Origin: Rubrivivax gelatinosus
GTDB lineage: Bacteria; Pseudomonadota; Gammaproteobacteria; Burkholderiales; Burkholderiaceae_C
Assembly: GCF_004340905.1 (NCBI RefSeq)
Contig: NZ_SLXD01000006.1
Span: forward strand, 62,001 to 126,000
Reading direction: 5' to 3'
DNA length: 64,000 nt
The first letter of the stretch is position 1, and every line of letters starts with the position of its first letter. A program made the translations under genes and the position numbers. This document shows, piece after piece, positions 51,586 through 60,614 of the stretch. The notes under the pieces are model-generated. The model was not told the DNA's origin and searched no databases. It saw only the letters and a program-made list of their open reading frames with translations.

Positions 51586-52344
51586 CTAGCCGGCGAGGAA
51601 CGAGAACACTGCCGGCAGCCGCTCGGGCATCTCATGTGGCTTGGCGCGCCAGTCGGCGACCGGGCCGCTGCGCGACCAGCCGGCGCCCAGCGTCAGCCCG
51701 CAGGACACGGCCAGGCGGGTCGTCGGCGCCAGCGTTGCGGTCAGCGCCGCCAGCATCGCCGCGTTGCGGTACGGCGTCTCGATCAGGATCTGCGTCTGGC
51801 CGAGGCGGCGCGAGACGGCTTCGAGTTCGCGGATGCGGGTGCTGCGCGCGCCGGCTTCCTGTGGCAGGTAGCCGACGAAGGCGAAGTGCTGGCCCTCGAG
51901 GCCGCTGGCGGCCAGCGCCAGCATCAGCGAGCTCGGGCCGGCGAGCGGCCGCACCGGCACCCCGGCGCGGTGCGCGGCGGCCACCAGCGCCGAGCCCGGG
52001 TCGGCGACGGCCGGCAACCCGGCCTCGGACACCAGGCCCAGGTCGTGGCCCGCCAGCGCAGGCGCCAGCAGCGCCTGCCACTCGGCAGCGGGCACCGCTT
52101 CGCGGCTGCCCTTGCGCGGGCGCGGCAGCTCGACGATGGCGATCTCCTGCAGCGCACGCGCCAGCGGCACCACGGCGCCGATGCGCTTGAGCAGCGCACG
52201 CGCGCTGCGTGCGTCCTCGGCGGCCCAGTGCGTCAGCGCGGCGGCGCGGCGCAGCACGCCCAGCGGCAGCACCTCCTGCAGGTCGACGGTCTCGGTGCCC
52301 AGGTCCAGCGTGTTGGGCACCAGCAGCAGCGTGCCGGTCGTCAT
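51586..52344 (-). CDS. Tetrapyrrole-methylase-fold SAM methyltransferase (RsmI-like)
   Basis: The 252-residue protein is of the TP_methylase fold. It has LLLVPNTLDLG, VVPLARALQEIAIVELPRP, LGLVSEAGLPAVADPGSALVAAAHRAG (the RsmI-type EAGxPxxxDPG motif), GPSSLMLALAASGL and ILIETPYRN. RsmI methylates the 2'-O of C1402 in 16S rRNA. This shorter relative is frequent beside maf in beta-proteobacteria and may be a paralogue with another target. It overlaps maf by four bases. Confidence 0.78.
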   Translation of the reverse strand: MTTGTLLLVPNTLDLGTETVDLQEVLPLGVLRRAAALTHWAAEDARSARALLKRIGAVVPLARALQEIAIVELPRPRKGSREAVPAAEWQALLAPALAGHDLGLVSEAGLPAVADPGSALVAAAHRAGVPVRPLAGPSSLMLALAASGLEGQHFAFVGYLPQEAGARSTRIRELEAVSRRLGQTQILIETPYRNAAMLAALTATLAPTTRLAVSCGLTLGAGWSRSGPVADWRAKPHEMPERLPAVFSFLAG

Positions 52345-52940
52345 GCCGGTCGGGCGGCGAGCGGGTCCAGCCCGGCCTCGCGCAGCAGCGCACAGGTGCG
52401 GATCAGCGGCAGGCCGACGAGCGCGGTCGGGTCGTCGGACTCGATGGCGTCGAGCAGCGCGATGCCCAGGCCTTCGCTCTTGGCGCTGCCGGCGCAGTCG
52501 TAGGGGCGTTCGGCGTTCAGGTAGCGCTCGATCTCGTCGTCGCCCAGCGCGCGAAAGCGCACGCGCACCGGCGCCAGCAGCACGCGCGCGAAACCGGTGT
52601 CGGCGCGAGCGACGGCCACCGCGGTCTGGAACACGACCTCGTTGCCGCTCATGCGGCGCAGCTGACCGAGGGCGCGTTCGTGCGTGCCGGGTTTGCCGAT
52701 CGGCTCGCCGCCGAGGTCGGCCACCTGGTCCGAGCCGATGACGATCGCCTGCGGATGCGCCGCTGCCACCGCCTGCGCCTTCGCCAGCGCGAGCCGCAGC
52801 GCGAGCGCTGCCGGGGTTTCGCCCGGGTTGGGCGTCTCGTCGACCTGGGGTGCGACGACGGAGAACGGCAGGCGCAGGCGCTCGAGCAGCTCGCGCCGGT
52901 AGCGCGAGGTCGAGCCGAGGATCAGCGGCGGAGTGTCCAT
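52341..52940 (-). CDS. maf: Maf-family nucleotide pyrophosphatase (YceF-like)
   Basis: The 199-residue Maf protein opens with LILGSTSRYRRELLERLRLPF and carries VIGSDQVADLGGEPIGKPG, where the Asp is catalytic. It also has RVRFRALGDDEIERYL and CAGSAKSEGLGIALLD. YceF-type Maf hydrolyses m7GTP to m7GMP, sanitising modified nucleotides. It is divergent from yceD, with a 106-base shared region. Confidence 0.88.
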   Translation of the reverse strand: MDTPPLILGSTSRYRRELLERLRLPFSVVAPQVDETPNPGETPAALALRLALAKAQAVAAAHPQAIVIGSDQVADLGGEPIGKPGTHERALGQLRRMSGNEVVFQTAVAVARADTGFARVLLAPVRVRFRALGDDEIERYLNAERPYDCAGSAKSEGLGIALLDAIESDDPTALVGLPLIRTCALLREAGLDPLAARPA

Positions 52941-52997
52941 GTCCCGGATTGTCCCATCCGTGGCTGGTGCGCCCGGCGGCTACACTCGGCGCCCCCG

Positions 52998-53030
52998 GAT
53001 CGACATGTGGCTGTCACATGACACACGATC
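52998..53030. promoter_or_regulatory. Nested inverted repeat 17 bases before yceD
   Basis: An inner repeat CATGTG-GCTGT-CACATG (53004-53020) sits inside an outer GATCG...CGATC (52998-53002 and 53026-53030). It lies just upstream of the yceD start and downstream of a possible -10 TACACT at 52981-52986. It may be a regulator binding site or a leader hairpin. Confidence 0.4.
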
Positions 53031-53046
53031 CGGCATCCCCTTGAAC

Positions 53047-53607
53047 ATGGCCCGCGAGAAGACCCAAGACCCCCGACGCCTGGACGTGCGTGCGTTTGCT
53101 GCCGCCGGTGCAGCGCTTTCCGGCGCCTGGCCGCAGGCCGGGTTCGAGCGCCTGGGCGCTTCGCTGATGCCCGGCGCGGCCGACGCGCCGCCCGGGGTCG
53201 AATGGTCGGTGCAGGGCGAGCAGCGCCCGGTGACGGGCGGCGCGCCGCAGACCTGGCTGCAGCTGACGGCCTCGACGACGGTCGCGCTGCAGTGCCAGCG
53301 CTGCCTGCAGCCGGTGGCCGAGACCCTGCTCGTCGAGCGCTGGTTCCGTTTTGCCGAAGACGAGCGCGAGGCCGAGCGCCTGGACGAGGAGCTGGAGGAC
53401 GACGTGCTCGTCGCCTCGCGTGCCTTCGACCTGCACGAGCTGGTGGAAGACGAGCTGATCCTCGCGCTGCCGCTGGTGCCGCGTCACGAGTCGTGCCCCG
53501 AGCCGCTGCCGCTGCCGGCCGGCGACACGGGCGGCGACGCGCCCGAAGAGGCGGCGCCCAACCCCTTCGCCGCGCTCGCGGCGCTCAAGCGCCAGACGCC
53601 CGGTTGA
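53047..53607 (+). CDS. yceD: YceD-family (DUF177) rRNA-associated protein
   Basis: The 186-residue acidic protein of the DUF177/YceD family has the paired cysteines LQCQRCLQPVAE and a later acidic stretch (DEREAERLDEELEDD). The conserved FDLHELVEDELILALPLVPRHESCPE ends the core, and a low-complexity Ala/Pro tail follows. YceD is needed for normal 23S rRNA levels and precedes rpmF in many bacteria, as here. The ATG at 53047 is chosen because the frame upstream shows no conserved residues. Confidence 0.85.
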   Translation: MAREKTQDPRRLDVRAFAAAGAALSGAWPQAGFERLGASLMPGAADAPPGVEWSVQGEQRPVTGGAPQTWLQLTASTTVALQCQRCLQPVAETLLVERWFRFAEDEREAERLDEELEDDVLVASRAFDLHELVEDELILALPLVPRHESCPEPLPLPAGDTGGDAPEEAAPNPFAALAALKRQTPG

Positions 53608-53638
53608 TCCGTGATGCATTGCGGCGAAAGGTGCGTGC

Positions 53639-53644
53639 TATACT
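53639..53644 (+). promoter_or_regulatory. -10 element (TATACT) for rpmF and the fatty-acid operon
   Basis: TATACT lies 123 bases before the rpmF start, just past the yceD stop. TTGCGG ends 14 bases upstream, shorter than the usual 17-base spacing, so the -35 is uncertain. The match to the consensus -10 and the position after yceD suggest an internal promoter for the rpmF-plsX-fab genes. Confidence 0.45.
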
Positions 53645-53767
53645 GGCGGGCTTTGCGACGGCTGCGGTTGAGCGGTCGGCGCAGCATCAGCTTTGCCGCC
53701 GGCCGGATCGAGCATGTTGCTCGGCTCGCGAGGACCGCAGTTCCGGCGCCGACCCCAGGAGAGTTAC

Positions 53768-53950
53768 ATGGCCGTCCAGCAGAACAAGAAGTCGCCGTCC
53801 AAGCGCGGCATGCATCGCTCGCACAACGCGATCGCCGCTCCCGGTACGGCCGTCGAGCCGACGACCGGCGAGGTGCACCTGCGTCACCACATCAGCCCGA
53901 CCGGCTTCTACCGTGGCCGCAAGGTCCTGAAGACCAAGGCCGACGCCTGA
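53768..53950 (+). CDS. rpmF: Ribosomal protein bL32
   Basis: The 60-residue basic protein opens with [20 protein letters not shown] and continues [19 protein letters not shown], matching bL32. It is a structural protein of the large subunit near the peptidyl-transferase centre. AGGAGA seven bases before the ATG is a good ribosome-binding site. It stands between yceD and plsX, the standard arrangement. Confidence 0.97.
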   Translation: MAVQQNKKSPSKRGMHRSHNAIAAPGTAVEPTTGEVHLRHHISPTGFYRGRKVLKTKADA

Positions 53951-54027
53951 CGTCCGGCCGGGTGCCTCGGCGCCCGCAGTTCCACGTGTCCGCGCCGGAT
54001 TCGGCGCGTGTGCCGGGCTGATCCCTC

Positions 54028-55113
54028 GTGTCTGTGCATCCCGCCCTGGAGCCGCTCCCGCTGGTCCGCATCGCCGTGGACTGCATGGGGGGTGACCACG
54101 GTCCTTCGGTCACCCTGCCGGCCTGCCGCGCGTTCCTGGAACGGCATCCGGCAGCCGAGCTCGTGCTCGTCGGCACCGCCGAAGCGCTCGCTGCCGCGTC
54201 CGGTCTGCCGCGTACGCGCTGTGTCGTCGCGTCCGAGGTCGTCACGATGGACGACCCGGTCGAGGTTGCGCTGCGCAGGAAGCGCGACTCGTCGATGCGC
54301 GTGGCCATCGGCCAGATCAAGCTCGCCGATGCGGCGACGGCTGCGCACGCCTGCGTCAGCGCCGGCAACACCGGTGCGCTGATGGCGGTGTCGCGCTATC
54401 TGCTGAAGACCTTCGACGGCATCGACCGCCCGGCGATCGCCGCGCTGCTGCCCAACGCCCGCGGCCGCTTCACCAAGGTGCTGGACCTCGGCGCCAACGT
54501 CGACTGCTCGGCCGAACACCTGCTGCAGTTCGCGGTGATGGGCAGCGCGCTGGTCTCGGCGCTGGACGGCGTCGAGGAGCCCACGGTCGGCCTGCTCAAC
54601 ATCGGCGAAGAGGCGATCAAGGGCAGCGAGACGATCAAGCGCGCCGGCGAACTGCTGCGCCTGGCGCATGCCGGCGGCCACATCAACTTCCACGGCAACG
54701 TGGAAGGCAACGACATCTTCAAGGGCACCACCGACCTCGTCGTCTGCGACGGCTTCGTCGGCAACGTCGCGCTCAAGACCTCCGAAGGTCTGGCGGGCAT
54801 GCTCTCGCAGATGATCAAGGAGGAGTTCACGCGCAGCGCGTGGACGAAACTGGCCGCGATCGTCGCGATGCCGGTGCTCAACCGCTTCAAGGCCCGCGTG
54901 GACCACCGCCGCTACAGCGGCGGCGCTTTGCTGGGCCTGCGCGGACTCGTTTTCAAGGCGCACGGTTCCTCGGACGCGCTGGCGTTCGAGACGGCGCTGG
55001 CGCGGGCTTACGACGCCGCGCGCAACCGCCTGCTCGACCGCGTGCATGACCGCATCGCGGAGACGCTGCAGGCCATGCCCTCCGGCGATACCGCGGCCCC
55101 GCAGGCCGCCTGA
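54028..55113 (+). CDS. plsX: Phosphate acyltransferase
   Basis: The 361-residue PlsX has [38 protein letters not shown] and [20 protein letters not shown]. It makes acyl-phosphate from acyl-ACP for phospholipid synthesis. The GTG start at 54028 follows rpmF by 77 bases. Full family length. Confidence 0.95.
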   Translation: MSVHPALEPLPLVRIAVDCMGGDHGPSVTLPACRAFLERHPAAELVLVGTAEALAAASGLPRTRCVVASEVVTMDDPVEVALRRKRDSSMRVAIGQIKLADAATAAHACVSAGNTGALMAVSRYLLKTFDGIDRPAIAALLPNARGRFTKVLDLGANVDCSAEHLLQFAVMGSALVSALDGVEEPTVGLLNIGEEAIKGSETIKRAGELLRLAHAGGHINFHGNVEGNDIFKGTTDLVVCDGFVGNVALKTSEGLAGMLSQMIKEEFTRSAWTKLAAIVAMPVLNRFKARVDHRRYSGGALLGLRGLVFKAHGSSDALAFETALARAYDAARNRLLDRVHDRIAETLQAMPSGDTAAPQAA

Positions 55114-55117
55114 ACGC

Positions 55118-56101
55118 GTGACCGCAGTACCGTACTCCCGCATCACCGGCACCGGTGGCTACCTGCCCCCGCGCCGCGTCAGCAACGACGACTTCGTGCA
55201 GCTGCTGGCCGCGCGCGGCCTCGAGACCAGCGACGCCTGGATCGTCGAGCGCACCGGCATCCGTGCCCGCCACTTCGTCGACGACGGCGTCAACTCGAGC
55301 GACCTGGCGCTGGAAGCCTCGCGCCGCGCGCTCGAAGCCGCCGGCCGCTCGGCCGCCGAGGTCGACCTGATCATCGTCGCGACCTCGACGCCGGACATGG
55401 TGTTCCCGTCGACGGCGACGATCCTGCAGGCCAAGCTCGGCGTGCACGGCTGCCCGGCCTTCGACGTGCAGGCGGTGTGCTCGGGCTTCGTCTACGCGCT
55501 CAGCGTGGCCGACGCGATGATCCGCGCCGGCAGCGCGCGCTGCGCGCTGGTGGTCGGCGCCGAGGTGTTCTCGCGCCTGCTCGACTTCGACGATCGCACG
55601 ACCTGCGTGCTCTTCGGCGACGGTGCCGGCGCCGTGGTGCTGGAAGCCAGCGACGAGCCCGGCATCCTGGCCACCGAGCTGCACGCCGACGGCCGCCACG
55701 CCGGCATCCTGTGCGTGCCGGGCACGGTCTCCGGCGGCCAGGTGCTCGGTCATCCGCTGTTGCGCATGGACGGGCAGGCGGTGTTCAAACTCGCCGTCGG
55801 CGTGCTGGAGAATGCTGCCCGCGCGGTGCTCGCCAAGGCGGGCCGCACCGAGGCCGACGTCGACTGGCTGATCCCGCACCAGGCCAACATCCGCATCATG
55901 AACGGCACCGCGCGCAAGCTGAAGCTGGCGCCCGAGCGTCTCGTCGTCACCGTCGACGAGCACGGCAACACGTCGGCGGCCTCGGTGCCGCTGGCGCTGG
56001 ACGTCGCGGTGCGAAGCGGCCGCGTGCAGCGCGGCGAGACCGTGCTGCTCGAGGGCGTCGGCGGCGGTTTCACCTGGGGCGCGGTGCTGCTCGACTTCTG
56101 A
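55118..56101 (+). CDS. fabH: Beta-ketoacyl-ACP synthase III
   Basis: The 327-residue enzyme has the catalytic Cys in [12 protein letters not shown], His in [12 protein letters not shown] and Asn in [14 protein letters not shown], plus [13 protein letters not shown] at the end. It condenses acetyl-CoA with malonyl-ACP to start fatty-acid synthesis. A GTG start five bases after plsX is chosen; the upstream extension in frame is not conserved. Confidence 0.96.
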   Translation: MTAVPYSRITGTGGYLPPRRVSNDDFVQLLAARGLETSDAWIVERTGIRARHFVDDGVNSSDLALEASRRALEAAGRSAAEVDLIIVATSTPDMVFPSTATILQAKLGVHGCPAFDVQAVCSGFVYALSVADAMIRAGSARCALVVGAEVFSRLLDFDDRTTCVLFGDGAGAVVLEASDEPGILATELHADGRHAGILCVPGTVSGGQVLGHPLLRMDGQAVFKLAVGVLENAARAVLAKAGRTEADVDWLIPHQANIRIMNGTARKLKLAPERLVVTVDEHGNTSAASVPLALDVAVRSGRVQRGETVLLEGVGGGFTWGAVLLDF

Positions 56102-56137
56102 GCCGCAGCACCCGCCCGACGACAGGAGACAGACAAC

Positions 56138-57076
56138 ATGGCTGAGTTCGCATTCGTCTTTCCCGGACAGGGATCGCAATCCGTCGGCATGCTCGACGCC
56201 TGGGGCGATCACCCCGCCGTGCGCGCGACGCTCGAAGAGGCGTCGGCCGCCGCCGGTCTGGACGTCGGCGCGCTGATCCACGCCGGCCCGAAGGAGGCGC
56301 TGGACCTGACGGTCAACACGCAGATGGTGATGCTGGTCGCCGGCGTCGCCAACTACCGCGCCTGGCTGGCCGAGGGTGGCGCCGTGCCGTCGGCCGTCGC
56401 CGGGCATTCGCTGGGCGAGTACGCCGCGCTGGTGGCCGCCGGTGCGCTGACCCTGGCCGACGCCGTGCCGCTGGTGCGTTTCCGTGCCCAGGCGATGCAG
56501 GAGGCGGTGCCCGTCGGTGCCGGCGCGATGGTCGCCGTGCTCGGCCTGGACGGCGACGTCGTGCGCCGCTGCTGCGAGCAGGCCGCGCGTGACGCCGGCG
56601 AGTGCGTCGCCGCCGCCAACTTCAACGACCCCAAGCAGACCGTCATCGCCGGCACCAAGGCCGCCGTCGAGCTGGCCGCCCAGGCGCTGAAGGCCGCAGG
56701 CGCCAAGCGCACGCTGCCGCTGCCGGTGTCCGCGCCCTTCCATTCGGCGCTGATGCGGCCGGCCGCCGAGCGCCTGAAGGAAAAACTGGCGTCGACGCCG
56801 GTGGCGGCGCCGACCATCGCCGTCGTCAACAACATCGACGTCGCCGTCGAGACCGACCCCGAGCGCATCCGCGACGCGCTGTACCGCCAGGCCTTCGGCC
56901 CGGTGCGCTGGGTCGAGGTCGTGCAGGCGCTGCGTGCGCGCGGCTGCACCGCCGTGGTCGAATGCGGCCCGGGCAAGGTACTGTCGGGCCTGGTGCGCCG
57001 CATCGACGCCGAGATCGCGTCGACGACCCTCCTCGACCCGCAATCGCTGGCCGCTGCCAAGGATCTTCTGGGATGA
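56138..57076 (+). CDS. fabD: Malonyl-CoA:ACP transacylase
   Basis: The 312-residue enzyme begins FAFVFPGQGSQSVGML, has the nucleophile Ser in AVAGHSLGEYAALV near residue 92 and the His in VSAPFHSALM. It loads malonyl groups onto ACP. CAGGAGAC lies before the ATG as a ribosome-binding site. Confidence 0.96.
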   Translation: MAEFAFVFPGQGSQSVGMLDAWGDHPAVRATLEEASAAAGLDVGALIHAGPKEALDLTVNTQMVMLVAGVANYRAWLAEGGAVPSAVAGHSLGEYAALVAAGALTLADAVPLVRFRAQAMQEAVPVGAGAMVAVLGLDGDVVRRCCEQAARDAGECVAAANFNDPKQTVIAGTKAAVELAAQALKAAGAKRTLPLPVSAPFHSALMRPAAERLKEKLASTPVAAPTIAVVNNIDVAVETDPERIRDALYRQAFGPVRWVEVVQALRARGCTAVVECGPGKVLSGLVRRIDAEIASTTLLDPQSLAAAKDLLG

Positions 57077-57079
57077 CCC

Positions 57080-57155
57080 ACCCCCGTAGCGGCTGCGCCG
57101 CTCCCCCTCGAGGGGGCGACGCCAGCGGCCCGGCAAAGCCGGATCCGCGGCGTCC
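57080..57155. repeat. Cruciform-rich intergenic repeat between fabD and fabG
   Basis: Stacked palindromes fill the gap. AGCGGC-TGC-GCCGCT is at 57088-57102 and the perfect CCCCCTCGAGGGGG at 57103-57116. GACGCC (57118-57123) pairs with GGCGTC (57149-57154) around an inner CCGGC-AAA-GCCGG (57130-57142), with GCGG/CCGC between. The architecture matches REP-like intergenic elements I recall as common in Burkholderiales genomes; I see one copy in this window. Confidence 0.65.
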
Positions 57156-57211
57156 GCTTGAAGCGCCCGTTCCCCTCGCCAGCCAAGCCGACTTCCAGTA
57201 CGGTGGATTCA

Positions 57212-57943
57212 ATGACTGACACCCAACGCATCGCCCTCGTCACCGGCGCCTCGCGCGGCATCGGCCGCGCCATCGCCGCCGCGCTGGCGGCCGACGGCTT
57301 GCGCGTCATCGGCACCGCCACCAGCGAAGCCGGTGCCGCCGCCATCGAAGCCGCGCTGCCCGGCGTGCAGGGCCGGGTGCTGAACGTCACCGATGCCGCA
57401 GCCTCCGACGCGCTGATCGACGCGCTGGTCAAGGAGCATGGCGCGCTGCACGTGCTCGTCAACAACGCCGGCATCACGCGCGACACGCTGGCGATGCGCA
57501 TGAAGGACGAGGACTGGGACGCGGTGCTGGACACCAACCTGAAGGCCGTCTTCCGCCTCAGCCGTGCCGTGATGCGGCCGATGATGAAGCAGCGCTGGGG
57601 CCGCATCGTCAACATCACCTCGGTGGTGGGCGCCTCGGGCAACGCCGGCCAGGCCAACTACGCCGCCGCCAAGGCGGGTGTCGCCGGCATGACGCGTGCC
57701 CTGGCGCGGGAGTTGGGCAGCCGCAACATCACCGTCAACTGTGTCGCGCCCGGTTTCATCGCCACCGACATGACCGATACGCTGCCCGAGGCCCAGAAGG
57801 CGGCGTTGCTGGCGCAGATCCCGCTGGGCCGCCTGGGTGCCGCCGACGAGGTGGCGCACGCGGTCGCTTTCCTGTGCAGCGAGAAGGCCGGTTACGTCAC
57901 CGGCACCGAGCTGCACGTCAATGGCGGCATGTACATGGCCTGA
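57212..57943 (+). CDS. fabG: 3-oxoacyl-ACP reductase
   Basis: The 243-residue SDR enzyme has ALVTGASRGIGRAIAAAL, VLVNNAGITRDTL, catalytic Ser in VNITSVVGASGN, YAAAKAGVAGM (YxxxK) and the C-terminal GYVTGTELHVNGGMYM. It reduces 3-ketoacyl-ACP with NADPH. The ATG at 57212 is preferred to one 54 bases upstream that would start inside the tail of the repeat region. Confidence 0.96.
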   Translation: MTDTQRIALVTGASRGIGRAIAAALAADGLRVIGTATSEAGAAAIEAALPGVQGRVLNVTDAAASDALIDALVKEHGALHVLVNNAGITRDTLAMRMKDEDWDAVLDTNLKAVFRLSRAVMRPMMKQRWGRIVNITSVVGASGNAGQANYAAAKAGVAGMTRALARELGSRNITVNCVAPGFIATDMTDTLPEAQKAALLAQIPLGRLGAADEVAHAVAFLCSEKAGYVTGTELHVNGGMYMA

Positions 57944-57986
57944 CGAGGCCGCCGTTTCGTCAAAAATCCGGCCCCTGCCCCACCGG

Positions 57987-58027
57987 TAGAATCGTGGGCT
58001 GTTTACCGATACCCCCCTCCTGGAGGA
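57987..58027 (+). promoter_or_regulatory. Possible -10 element and strong ribosome-binding site of acpP
   Basis: TAGAAT at 57987-57992 lies 38 bases before the acpP start. GGAGGA at 58022-58027 is a near-perfect Shine-Dalgarno sequence, fitting the very high expression expected of acyl carrier protein. No good -35 is visible. Confidence 0.5.
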
Positions 58028-58030
58028 GTC

Positions 58031-58270
58031 ATGAGCGATATTGAAGCCCGTGTCAAGAAGATCATCGCCGAGCAGCTCGGCGTGCCCGAGTCCGACGTCA
58101 CCAACGAGAAGGCCTTCGTGGCCGACCTCGGCGCCGACTCGCTCGACACGGTGGAGCTGGTGATGGCGCTCGAAGACGAGTTCGGCATCGAGATCCCGGA
58201 CGAGGAAGCCGAGAAGATCACCACGGTGCAGCTCGCGATCGACTACGCGGTCGCGCACCAGAAGGCCTGA
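58031..58270 (+). CDS. acpP: Acyl carrier protein
   Basis: The 79-residue acidic protein has the 4'-phosphopantetheine attachment Ser in [17 protein letters not shown] at about residue 38. It shuttles acyl chains in fatty-acid synthesis. It sits between fabG and fabF as usual, seven bases before fabF. Confidence 0.98.
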   Translation: MSDIEARVKKIIAEQLGVPESDVTNEKAFVADLGADSLDTVELVMALEDEFGIEIPDEEAEKITTVQLAIDYAVAHQKA

Positions 58271-58277
58271 CCTGCGC

Positions 58278-59522
58278 ATGACCAGGCGCAGAGTCGTCGT
58301 CACCGGCCTCGGGCTCGTCAGCCCGGTCGGCAACTCGGTGGCCGAAGGCTGGGCGAACATCGTCGCCGGCAGAAGTGGCATCGGACCGATCACGAAGTTC
58401 GATGCCTCGGCTTTCGCCTGCCGGATCGCCGGCGAGGTGAAGGGTTTCAACGTCGAGGACTACATCCCGGCGAAGGAAGCCCGTCACATGGACACCTTCA
58501 TCCACTTCGGCATGGCCGCGGCGGTCCAGGCCGTCCAGGACGCCGGCCTGCCCCCGGGCAGCGAGCTGGACGAAGCCGCGGCCGAACGCATCGGCGTGAT
58601 CGTCGGCTCGGGTATCGGCGGCCTGCCGATGATCGAGCAGACGCAGGCCGAGTACGGTGAACGCGGCCCGCGCCGCATCTCGCCGTTCTTCGTGCCGTCC
58701 TCGATCATCAACATGATCTCGGGGCACGTCTCGATCCGCTTCGGCTACACCGGCCCGAACCTGTCGATCGTCACCGCCTGCACGACCGGTCTGCACTGCA
58801 TCGGCGAAGCCGGGCGTCTGATCGAGTACGGCGATGCGGACGTGATGATCGCCGGCGGTGCCGAGTCGACCGTCTCGCCGCTGGGCATCGGTGGTTTTGC
58901 CTCCGCGCGTGCGCTGTCGACCCGCAACGATGACCCGCAGGCCGCATCCCGCCCCTGGGACAAGGACCGCGACGGCTTCGTGCTGGGCGAGGGCGCTGGC
59001 GTGCTCGTGCTCGAGGAGTACGAACACGCGAAGAAGCGCGGCGCCAGGATCTACGCCGAGCTCGCCGGTTTCGGCATGGGTGCCGACGCGTACCACATGA
59101 CCGCGCCCAACGTCGACGGCCCCAAGCGCTCGATGAAGGCGGCGCTGCGCAACGCCGGCATCAACGCCGACGAGGTGCAGTACCTCAACGCGCACGGCAC
59201 CTCGACGCCGCTGGGCGACCTGAACGAGACCAACGCGATCAAGCTGGCCTTCGGTGAGCACGCGAAGAAGCTGGTCGTGAACTCGACCAAGTCGATGACC
59301 GGCCACCTGCTGGGTGGCGCCGGCGGCATCGAGTCGCTGTTCACCGTGCTGGCGCTGCATCACCAGGTCTCGCCGCCGACGATCAACCTCGTCAACCCCG
59401 ATCCGGAGTGCGACCTCGACTACTGCGCCAACCAGGCGCGGGAGATGAAGATCGACGTCGCGGTGAAGAACAACTTCGGTTTCGGCGGCACCAACGGCAC
59501 GCTGGTCTTCCGCCGCGTGTGA
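58278..59522 (+). CDS. fabF: Beta-ketoacyl-ACP synthase II
   Basis: The 414-residue enzyme starts [18 protein letters not shown] and has the active-site Cys in [11 protein letters not shown]. The two His residues lie in [12 protein letters not shown] and [13 protein letters not shown], and [12 protein letters not shown] ends it. It elongates acyl-ACP. Confidence 0.97.
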   Translation: MTRRRVVVTGLGLVSPVGNSVAEGWANIVAGRSGIGPITKFDASAFACRIAGEVKGFNVEDYIPAKEARHMDTFIHFGMAAAVQAVQDAGLPPGSELDEAAAERIGVIVGSGIGGLPMIEQTQAEYGERGPRRISPFFVPSSIINMISGHVSIRFGYTGPNLSIVTACTTGLHCIGEAGRLIEYGDADVMIAGGAESTVSPLGIGGFASARALSTRNDDPQAASRPWDKDRDGFVLGEGAGVLVLEEYEHAKKRGARIYAELAGFGMGADAYHMTAPNVDGPKRSMKAALRNAGINADEVQYLNAHGTSTPLGDLNETNAIKLAFGEHAKKLVVNSTKSMTGHLLGGAGGIESLFTVLALHHQVSPPTINLVNPDPECDLDYCANQAREMKIDVAVKNNFGFGGTNGTLVFRRV

Positions 59523-59529
59523 CGAGCGC

Positions 59530-59970
59530 GTGCGCCATCCGCCGCCGGTCGCCGTGACCTGCTCGGGTGGCGCGCCCTGGCGCGCGTGCCAGGCCCTGCT
59601 GGCGGCTCTCGCGGCCGCCGCGCTGGCGGCCTGGGCACACGGCTGGCTGGCCGACGGGTACCCGTCGGCCTTTTTCTCCCTGGCCGCGGCGCTGGCCGCG
59701 GGCGCCTTCGCCTGGCGCCTCGCCGTGCCGCGGGCGGTCGATCTGCGCTGGGACGGCAGCAGCTGGAGCGCCGACGGCGCCGGCTGCAGGGCCGAGATCG
59801 TGATCGACCTGGGCCGCTGGATGCTGCTGCGCCTGGACGCGCCGCGGCGCTGGCTCGCGCTCGACGCGCGCGAGGCCGGCGGCCGCCTCCACCTGCTGAG
59901 GGCGGCGCTATATTCGCCCGCCGCCACCACCCCGCCATCGCCACCGGCCGCGCCGGCGCCCTTGCCATGA
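59530..59970 (+). CDS. Small membrane protein between fabF and rpoE
   Basis: The 146-residue protein has a GTG start seven bases after fabF. Two hydrophobic segments are visible (ALLAALAAAALAAWAHGWL, FSLAAALAAGAFAWRLAV), followed by a beta-rich soluble part (DLRWDGSSWSADGAG, EIVIDLGRWMLLRLD) and a Pro/Ala tail. I recognise no family; a small gene at this place is common in Burkholderiales. Its end overlaps rpoE by four bases (ATGA), so it is coupled to sigma-E. A role in membrane or stress physiology is only a guess. Confidence 0.65.
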   Translation: MRHPPPVAVTCSGGAPWRACQALLAALAAAALAAWAHGWLADGYPSAFFSLAAALAAGAFAWRLAVPRAVDLRWDGSSWSADGAGCRAEIVIDLGRWMLLRLDAPRRWLALDAREAGGRLHLLRAALYSPAATTPPSPPAAPAPLP

Positions 59971-60575
59971 CCGACGCCGATGCCGACGCCCTGCTGGTCG
60001 AGCGCGCCAAGCGCGGCGACGTGCGGGCGTTCGAGATGCTCGTCGTCAAGTACCAGCGTCGCATCGAGCGCCTGGTGGCGCGCATGGTGCGCGACGACGG
60101 TCTGGTGCAGGACATCGCGCAGGAGACCTTCATCCGCGCCTATCGCGCGCTGCCGCAGTTCCGCGGCGACAGCGCCTTCTACACCTGGCTGTATCGCATC
60201 GCCGTCAACACCGCGAAGAAGGCACTGGTCGAGTTGCGCCGTGATCCCCTGGTCACGGAGGGCTCGCTGGCATCGTCCGACGATGGCGATGAAACTTCTC
60301 GTGTCGAAAACGAACTAAGCGATGGCGCGACCCCGGACGCCCTGTTGGCGAGCCGTGAGATCGCGGCAGCCGTGAACGCGGCGATCGAGGCCTTGTCGGA
60401 AGATCTCCGGCAGGCGATCACGCTTCGCGAGATCGAAGGTTTGAGCTACGAAGAGATCGCCGACGTGATGAACTGCCCGATCGGAACCGTGCGTTCGCGC
60501 ATCTTCCGCGCGCGAGAGGCCATCGCGACACGGCTGCGCCCGCTTCTCGACACGCGCGAAGGCGAACGCTGGTAA
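59967..60575 (+). CDS. rpoE: Sigma-E family RNA polymerase sigma factor
   Basis: The 202-residue ECF sigma factor has region 2 (AFEMLVVKYQRRIERLVARMV, DIAQETFIRAYRALPQFRGDSAFYTWLYRIAVN) and region 4 (ALSEDLRQAITLREIEGLSYEEIADVMNCPIGTVRSRIFRARE). It directs envelope-stress genes and is held by the anti-sigma factor RseA encoded next. The ATG overlaps the stop of the small membrane protein gene. Confidence 0.96.
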   Translation: MTDADADALLVERAKRGDVRAFEMLVVKYQRRIERLVARMVRDDGLVQDIAQETFIRAYRALPQFRGDSAFYTWLYRIAVNTAKKALVELRRDPLVTEGSLASSDDGDETSRVENELSDGATPDALLASREIAAAVNAAIEALSEDLRQAITLREIEGLSYEEIADVMNCPIGTVRSRIFRAREAIATRLRPLLDTREGERW

Positions 60576-60614
60576 CCCGGCCCACGCTTGCGCGACGAAC
60601 CCACCGTTGACCCG

